From assembly GCA_002293585.1 (NCBI GenBank), contig DBDM01000024.1:2161-8115 (forward strand): a stretch of 5,955 nt of DNA, read 5' to 3'. Below, piece after piece: positions 1 to 3,595 of the stretch. The notes below the pieces were generated by a model, which was not told where the DNA came from, did not search any database, and was given only the letters and a program-made list of their open reading frames with translations. The first letter of the stretch is position 1, and every line of letters begins with the position of its first letter. This stretch comes from Bacteroidales bacterium UBA932 (lineage in GTDB: Bacteria; Bacteroidota; Bacteroidia; Bacteroidales; UBA932). The position numbers and the translations under genes were made by a program.

Positions 1-1005
1 AACCTGTCGAACACCCTGGGCCTTGGGGCTACCGTGTTTACCCAGAACAGTCTCAACACGGCCATAGGACGGTTGGGTTATCATTATCACAACGGCGGCT
101 TCCATTCGGGGCATTTAAGTTTTACTTATAAAGGGTGGTATCCGGTGTTTGATGTTAAAGTCGACATCAACGACCGTTATGCGACTGCGACTGGATATAG
201 GGAAGATCGTAACAATACGCTTCGGCTTGTGAGGATGAACATTAAGGATCCGTACATCAATTCTTCGCTCCGCATGTATTTTCCCTTTAATTTTTCATCG
301 GGAGGATGGCAGCGGGGATTGATCCTGCAACTCGAAGGGCGCCTCACCAATGACCGTTTTTACAAGCTCAATGACCCGGTTGCCCGTTACTATTACTATG
401 CTGTGGGAGGGGTCAGTTGGTATGAACGCATGTATATGGGGGCCAGGGAACTGTTGCCGCGCTGGGGCTATATGCTGAGAGCCCAGTACCTCTCCGACCC
501 TTTCGGCACAGGTGGTATAGGAGATGTAGGCATGGTGCAGCTGACGACTTACAGTCCCGGCCTATTCCGCAACAACGGATTGCAGTTGAAAGCCGGTTAC
601 CAGTGGCAGTTGGTGGACGACGATGACTATTTCCTGTCTAATCTGTTGCCCGCGCCGCGCGGCTACTTTGCCACAGGAAGCAAGCGCATGCTGGCGCTGA
701 GCGCCGATTATAAATTCCCGTTGTTTTATCCGGATTATAACCTGTCGTGGGTGGTGTTTTTCAAACGTATACAAATGAATCTGTTCAGTGATTACACCCG
801 CATTTCGAGGTATCCGGCCACAATTAACGGCATTGCCCGGCCTCCGTTGCACCAATGGTCGGTGGGCGCCGACCTGTTGATCGACTATCACATTTTCCGT
901 TTCGATTTTCCGGTACAAACGGGCGTCCGTTATGCGCAACCCATTACTAATAATGAGGGGCTTAAACCACAAATAGAACTGTTATTCAACATGAGTTTTA
1001 ATTAA
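1..1005 (+). CDS. Outer-membrane beta-barrel protein, C-terminal part (5' truncated by window edge)
   Basis: The frame is open from base 1 to the TAA at 1003-1005, giving 334 visible residues; the true start lies left of the window, so the GTG at 34 should not be taken as a start. The protein is rich in alternating aromatic and polar strands (a four-Tyr run near residue 126, WYERMYMGARELLPRWGY, and FPLFYPDYNLSWVVFFKRI near residues 239-257). It ends in NMSFN, with a phenylalanine next to last, as expected of a transmembrane beta-barrel inserted in the outer membrane. The 'FPLFYPD...FKRIQMNLFSDY' block resembles, from memory, the C-terminal barrel of large Bacteroidota envelope proteins whose N-terminal half is a TolB/PD40-like beta-propeller. 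That N-terminal half is not visible here, so this subfamily is a guess. Base composition is ordinary, unlike the AT-rich genes that follow. No hairpin terminator is visible after the stop. Barrel assignment is fairly sure; exact family and function are unknown. Confidence 0.7.
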   Translation, partial: NLSNTLGLGATVFTQNSLNTAIGRLGYHYHNGGFHSGHLSFTYKGWYPVFDVKVDINDRYATATGYREDRNNTLRLVRMNIKDPYINSSLRMYFPFNFSSGGWQRGLILQLEGRLTNDRFYKLNDPVARYYYYAVGGVSWYERMYMGARELLPRWGYMLRAQYLSDPFGTGGIGDVGMVQLTTYSPGLFRNNGLQLKAGYQWQLVDDDDYFLSNLLPAPRGYFATGSKRMLALSADYKFPLFYPDYNLSWVVFFKRIQMNLFSDYTRISRYPATINGIARPPLHQWSVGADLLIDYHIFRFDFPVQTGVRYAQPITNNEGLKPQIELLFNMSFN

Positions 1006-1018
1006 AAAAAACGTGAAT

Positions 1019-1050
1019 AATTACGAAAAACCGGGTTCATTTACGGAAAA
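1019..1050 (+). repeat. Imperfect direct repeat upstream of hicB
   Basis: AATTACGAAAAA (1019-1030) and ATTTACGGAAAA (1039-1050) match at 10 of 12 bases and start 20 bp apart, about two helical turns. They lie just upstream of the hicBA promoter box. The second copy is also the left arm of the inverted repeat at 1039-1069. They may be repeated operator half-sites, but the sequence is low in complexity and chance is possible. Confidence 0.35.
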
Positions 1051-1069
1051 TTGAAAAAAAATCGTAAAT
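1039..1069. promoter_or_regulatory. Inverted repeat overlapping the hicBA promoter, candidate HicB operator
   Basis: ATTTACG at 1039-1045 is the exact reverse complement of CGTAAAT at 1063-1069, with a 17-nt spacer; the arm centres are 24 bp apart. The right arm overlaps the -7 box at 1065-1072, so a protein bound here would block RNA polymerase. HicB antitoxins are known to repress their own operons by binding palindromes at the promoter, which fits the position. That this site is bound by this HicB is inference. Confidence 0.4.
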
Positions 1070-1072
1070 TTG
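1065..1072 (+). promoter_or_regulatory. Bacteroides-type -7 promoter box for hicBA
   Basis: TAAATTTG is an exact match to the Bacteroidota -7 consensus TAnnTTTG. The expected -33 TTTG position (about 1041-1045) holds only TTACG, so the upstream element is weak. Transcription would start near 1078-1082, about 25 nt before the ATG at 1106. This argues against translation from the TTG at 1070, which lies inside the promoter box. Confidence 0.5.
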
Positions 1073-1105
1073 TGGATTGTAACCATAAAAATAAATTATT
1101 TTGCG

Positions 1106-1492
1106 ATGTCTAAATTGAATTTTAGCGCAGAACTAAAGACAAGGGACGGAAGTGTAAAAGCGCTTTTGGAACTGTTTAAATTCAAAGAGGGTGATATGAC
1201 TATTGTTTATTGTCCTGCTATTGATTTATCGGCTTATGGCCGGAATGATAAAGAAGCAGAACATGAATTTGTAGAGGTTTTTAGAATGCACATGTCTCAT
1301 TGCCTTGCTAAGAAAACTATTGCCGAAGATCTTAAATCTCACGGTTGGCACATTAAAGGTGTCAAGCAAAAAAAGATAGCAGCACCCACCATTGAGGAGT
1401 TATTGCCTATAAACAAAACATTACAGGATATCATTTATAACAAAGATTTTGTAAAAATGAGTCGTCCGATGGAGATACCACAATTTGCTTAA
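1106..1492 (+). CDS. hicB: HicB-family antitoxin of a type II toxin-antitoxin system
   Basis: Encodes 128 residues from the ATG at 1106. The frame stays open upstream to a TTG at 1070, but that codon overlaps the promoter box, so the ATG is preferred. The leader is A-rich without a Shine-Dalgarno sequence, normal for Bacteroidota. Residues 32-45 (TIVYCPAIDLSAYG) match the HicB core, a degraded RNase H-like fold, in which a strand ending in a P-A-x-D-L-S-x-Y-G-type loop is characteristic. A helix follows (KEAEHEFVEVFRMHMSHCL), then the strand GWHIKGV. The last 40 residues (PTIEELL...MEIPQFA) do not look like the helix-turn-helix or ribbon-helix-helix that many HicB proteins carry, so the DNA-binding part is not obvious. 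HicB binds and neutralises HicA and usually represses the operon. The gene is 3 nt upstream of hicA, with antitoxin first, the reverse of the E. coli hicAB order. It is AT-rich: bases 1261-1320 are 20/60 G+C. Confidence 0.85.
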   Translation: MSKLNFSAELKTRDGSVKALLELFKFKEGDMTIVYCPAIDLSAYGRNDKEAEHEFVEVFRMHMSHCLAKKTIAEDLKSHGWHIKGVKQKKIAAPTIEELLPINKTLQDIIYNKDFVKMSRPMEIPQFA

Positions 1493-1495
1493 TAC

Positions 1496-1729
1496 ATGTC
1501 GACACGAAAATTATCAAATATCACAATTGATGATTTTAGGGATTTTCTGAAGAAAGCCGGCTGTAAACGCACAGGCATAGAAGGGGGCCATGAAAAATGG
1601 TCGAGAAATGATTTAACCCGACCGATAATTCTTCAAACCCATATAGAACCAATTCCTGAATTTATTGTGCAAAATGCTCTTCGGAATCTGAAGTTAACTA
1701 AGAAGGATTACTTTAAAATAATGGAATAA
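1496..1729 (+). CDS. hicA: HicA-family mRNA interferase toxin
   Basis: Encodes 77 residues, within the usual 60-80 for HicA toxins. HicA is a small double-stranded-RNA-binding-fold ribonuclease that cleaves mRNA and halts growth when HicB is lost. The N-terminal helix (ITIDDFRDFLKKAGCKR) leads into G30-G31-H32-E33-K34-W35, which fits the conserved G-x-H motif whose histidine is catalytic; here it is His32. The remainder (IILQTHIEPIPEFIVQNALRNLKLTKKDYFKIME) matches the family's last strand and C-terminal helix. The start ATG lies 3 nt after the hicB stop, so translation is probably coupled; no clear Shine-Dalgarno sequence is seen. Since length, motif and partner are intact, the toxin is probably functional. 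Toxin identity is well supported; the specific RNA target is unknown. Confidence 0.85.
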   Translation: MSTRKLSNITIDDFRDFLKKAGCKRTGIEGGHEKWSRNDLTRPIILQTHIEPIPEFIVQNALRNLKLTKKDYFKIME

Positions 1730-1731
1730 AG

Positions 1732-1741
1732 CACTTAAGTG
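1732..1741. repeat. 10-bp perfect palindrome just after hicA
   Basis: CACTTAAGTG is its own reverse complement and begins 2 nt after the hicA stop codon. The right half, TTAAGTG, recurs at 1784-1790. It could be a protein-binding site; with no T tract after it and no loop, it is not a convincing terminator. Confidence 0.35.
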
Positions 1742-1814
1742 TCGACGCAATTATTTCGTCGGCCACCGCCGTATGAGTTTCAATTAAGTGATATTAAGCG
1801 ATGTGGCGGATGAA

Positions 1815-1824
1815 ACGTTAACGT
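1815..1824. repeat. 10-bp perfect palindrome upstream of the lipoprotein promoter
   Basis: ACGTTAACGT is its own reverse complement and shares the TTAA core of the palindrome at 1732-1741. It lies about 45 bp upstream of the -7 box at 1870, where an activator or repressor could bind. Function is inference. Confidence 0.35.
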
Positions 1825-1869
1825 ATGTTAAACTGCCGCGTATTGATGGTTTAATATCGAAATAAGTTT

Positions 1870-1877
1870 TATCTTTG
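1870..1877 (+). promoter_or_regulatory. Bacteroides-type -7 promoter box for the lipoprotein gene
   Basis: TATCTTTG matches TAnnTTTG exactly. The -33 region is imperfect: a TTG at 1843-1845 is a few bases too far upstream, and the expected position near 1846-1850 reads ATGGT. Transcription would begin near 1883-1887, leaving a leader of about 135-140 nt before the ATG at 2021. The downstream surface-protein gene may share this promoter. Confidence 0.45.
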
Positions 1878-2006
1878 CCTTCGCGAGTAACAAAAACATT
1901 CCATTGACATATTTAATGCTAAGCCTTCTGCAATAGGGGGATATGTATTAGCGAGATTAAAAAATCAGAGATTAAGTGACTAAGAGACGAGAGATGATTA
2001 AACAAC

Positions 2007-2011
2007 AGGAG
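2007..2011 (+). promoter_or_regulatory. Shine-Dalgarno sequence that fixes the lipoprotein start
   Basis: AGGAG ends 9 nt before the ATG at 2021, nearly ideal spacing, and is the only strong Shine-Dalgarno match at a gene start in this window. It favours the ATG at 2021 over the in-frame GTG at 1976 and ATG at 1994. Confidence 0.5.
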
Positions 2012-2020
2012 ATTAGTGAG

Positions 2021-3505
2021 ATGGCAGAAAATAATTTGAAGAAAGGCCTTAAGACGGATAGTAGATATCAACGATTAATAAGTGTAGTAATAGTAGCGGC
2101 AGTGTTGGTTTCCTGCGCTAAGGATCCTGTGGTGGTACTCGTGACCCCAACCGACACTACGTCCAGGGTAACGCCCCCGCCGCCCGACACCACAACAGTG
2201 AACCCACCCGAGCCGGAGTGTGAAGACTGCGGCTGGGGACGGCTCGAAGGCATTCCCCTGCTGGGCTACGGCGAGCCGGTAGACCGCCGTGTGGAAGCAA
2301 GGCAGCACATTGAAGTCGTGCGGCAGAAACTGCGTGCCTTAGGATGGATACACGATTACAATGACCCGGGGAATCCTTATACCGTAAGAGAAATAGCCCT
2401 GCTTTATCCGGAGCGCTACCGGTTATATGCCAATGCCCGGCGAATGGGAGTGACGGGAGGGGAAAGGTTTCAGGAATTTTTCAATAGAATATTGCTTTAC
2501 GGTATTTACCCTTATTTGTCGGACACGGTAACCATTTACATAGGCGGCGGGCCTGATTACACGGACGGCATAGACCATGACATGTGCCTGTGGCAGGACG
2601 TATATAAAGGGATTGACGGATGGACGCCGGAGTACGACTCTTCGGTCTATATTCCCACCTCGCGCTGGCTCATGGACAGACCCTTCAATCAGTCCCACAC
2701 TTCTATTATCCAGGTGCCTCATTCCACCGCAGGCCTGCTGCAATGGCCGGGTACGCGGGGCAACTGCACCATACAGTTTTTTGATTTCACCACAGCCTGC
2801 GGCAATTTCCAGGCCGACTGGCCGGAGAATATCCTCTCCTATGAAGATGCGGGATTGGTGAACGACATAGGCGTGGAACTGCTGCGCTACACGGTGGAGC
2901 TGCTCCAACAACAGGGAAAGACCATCGCTTTCTATGGAACTTCCTGGGGCGCCTACGTGATGGCGCGCTACCTGCTCTACTACCCCATAGAAGACTTCGA
3001 ACGGGTGGTACTGGCAGCATTCAACCCGAACAACTGCAAGGAGCAGGTGGAAATAGACCGCTACAATATCAATAAATTTTTGGAAACAGGCCGGGCACAA
3101 TTAGGGCAAGAACTGTATGAGATGTGCCGCTGGCGGATGCTGCCCTGGCTCACTAAGCAGGACCTGAGCCGTCTACGGCTCCTGATGGGCAGGGAAGATA
3201 AGGTAGTCGGTTTTCCTACTGATGAGGAATTGAAAGCGCTGACGGATGCCGGGGCCACGGTCATCGAACTGCCGGGACTTGCTCATGGCATCGCTGTCGG
3301 AAGTTATCAATATGCTTTAGCCCCCACCGATACGGCAGTGCGTTATACCTGGGAAAACAATATGATCATCCACACCAAAAACGGTGTGCAGGTGATTAAT
3401 AACAATAATACACCAATGGCAGCGCGGAAAGCATACCTGCCGGAACCGGCACCGGCGGCTATGGCAGAACGTAATAATTGGAGGTTTTATCGACGGAATA
3501 AGTAA
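2021..3505 (+). CDS. Exported lipoprotein with an alpha/beta-hydrolase domain
   Basis: Encodes 494 residues from the ATG at 2021; the frame is open back to a GTG at 1976, but Shine-Dalgarno spacing and signal-peptide length favour 2021. Numbering here is from 2021. A basic segment, then a hydrophobic run (LISVVIVAAVLVS) ends at Cys32, a good lipobox (LVSC). The next residues, AKD, resemble the charged export signal of Bacteroidota surface lipoproteins. A Thr/Pro-rich tether (to about residue 66) and a CEDC pair (Cys67, Cys70) follow. The region from 70 to about 260 is not recognised; GGGP at 175-178 could be an oxyanion loop. G-T-S-W-G (306-310) is a classic nucleophile elbow with Ser308; Asp393 (GREDKVVG) and His422 (PGLAHG) sit where the acid and the histidine of the triad belong. 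Substrate is unknown; an esterase or peptidase role is possible. The last 50 residues form an Asn/Pro/Ala-rich tail ending in basic residues. The gene is GC-rich compared with hicBA (2701-2760 is 37/60 G+C). Confidence 0.8.
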   Translation: MAENNLKKGLKTDSRYQRLISVVIVAAVLVSCAKDPVVVLVTPTDTTSRVTPPPPDTTTVNPPEPECEDCGWGRLEGIPLLGYGEPVDRRVEARQHIEVVRQKLRALGWIHDYNDPGNPYTVREIALLYPERYRLYANARRMGVTGGERFQEFFNRILLYGIYPYLSDTVTIYIGGGPDYTDGIDHDMCLWQDVYKGIDGWTPEYDSSVYIPTSRWLMDRPFNQSHTSIIQVPHSTAGLLQWPGTRGNCTIQFFDFTTACGNFQADWPENILSYEDAGLVNDIGVELLRYTVELLQQQGKTIAFYGTSWGAYVMARYLLYYPIEDFERVVLAAFNPNNCKEQVEIDRYNINKFLETGRAQLGQELYEMCRWRMLPWLTKQDLSRLRLLMGREDKVVGFPTDEELKALTDAGATVIELPGLAHGIAVGSYQYALAPTDTAVRYTWENNMIIHTKNGVQVINNNNTPMAARKAYLPEPAPAAMAERNNWRFYRRNK

Positions 3506-3595
3506 GTAATTAACAATAAAAAGATGTCTAAATATAAATTGAAGTAGCATGCAATGACCAAAAAAATAATTTAACAACCCTTAAAACAAAAAGAA
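3506..3595. other. Short spacer between the lipoprotein and surface-protein genes
   Basis: AT-rich 90-bp gap with no hairpin terminator and no exact TAnnTTTG box (TAAATTGA at 3535-3542 is only a partial match). Two tiny frames, MSKYKLK (3524-3547) and MTKKII (3554-3574), are too short to call as genes. The final A-rich stretch before 3596 is the usual Bacteroidota translation leader. Read-through transcription from the lipoprotein gene is plausible. Confidence 0.45.

Larger units (their letters stand above)
1730..2020. other. Intergenic region between hicA and the lipoprotein gene
   Basis: No convincing protein-coding frame is seen in these 291 bases. They contain two perfect 10-bp palindromes with a TTAA core (1732-1741 and 1815-1824), further TTAAGTG and TTAAGCG half-site-like words (1784-1790, 1794-1800), a weak hairpin (CGACG 1743-1747 with CGTCG 1757-1761, 9-nt loop, no following T run) and a -7 promoter box at 1870-1877. 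After the box comes a leader of about 140 nt in which GAGATTA occurs three times (1953, 1968, 2009). I recognise no riboswitch or small RNA. Confidence 0.5.

Noticed and set aside
34..36. GTG as the start of the first gene
   Set aside because: The frame is open upstream to base 1 and the visible protein is a barrel with no signal peptide, so the gene is simply cut by the window edge.
1070..1105. TTG at 1070 as the hicB start
   Set aside because: The codon lies within the -7 box TAAATTTG, so it would precede the transcript start; the added residues also have no match to HicB.
1497..1747. TGTCGAC near the hicA start (1497-1503) and after its stop (1740-1746) as target-site duplications
   Set aside because: The first copy lies inside the hicA coding start, so the two words do not bracket a whole mobile unit; a 7-bp match is within chance.
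1743..1761. Hairpin CGACG/CGTCG after hicA as a terminator
   Set aside because: The stem is only 5 bp with a 9-nt loop and there is no T run after it.
1976..2020. GTG at 1976 or ATG at 1994 as the lipoprotein start
   Set aside because: Both would give an unusually long, charged segment before the signal peptide, and AGGAG is ideally placed for the ATG at 2021.
2423..3100. 225-codon open frame on the minus strand
   Set aside because: It is antisense to the lipoprotein hydrolase, whose catalytic motifs are clear; its translation shows no recognisable domain and looks like a shadow of a GC-rich gene.
3524..3574. Mini-frames MSKYKLK and MTKKII as a leader peptide
   Set aside because: They are 7 and 6 codons long in AT-rich DNA, with no regulatory codon run or attenuator hairpin.
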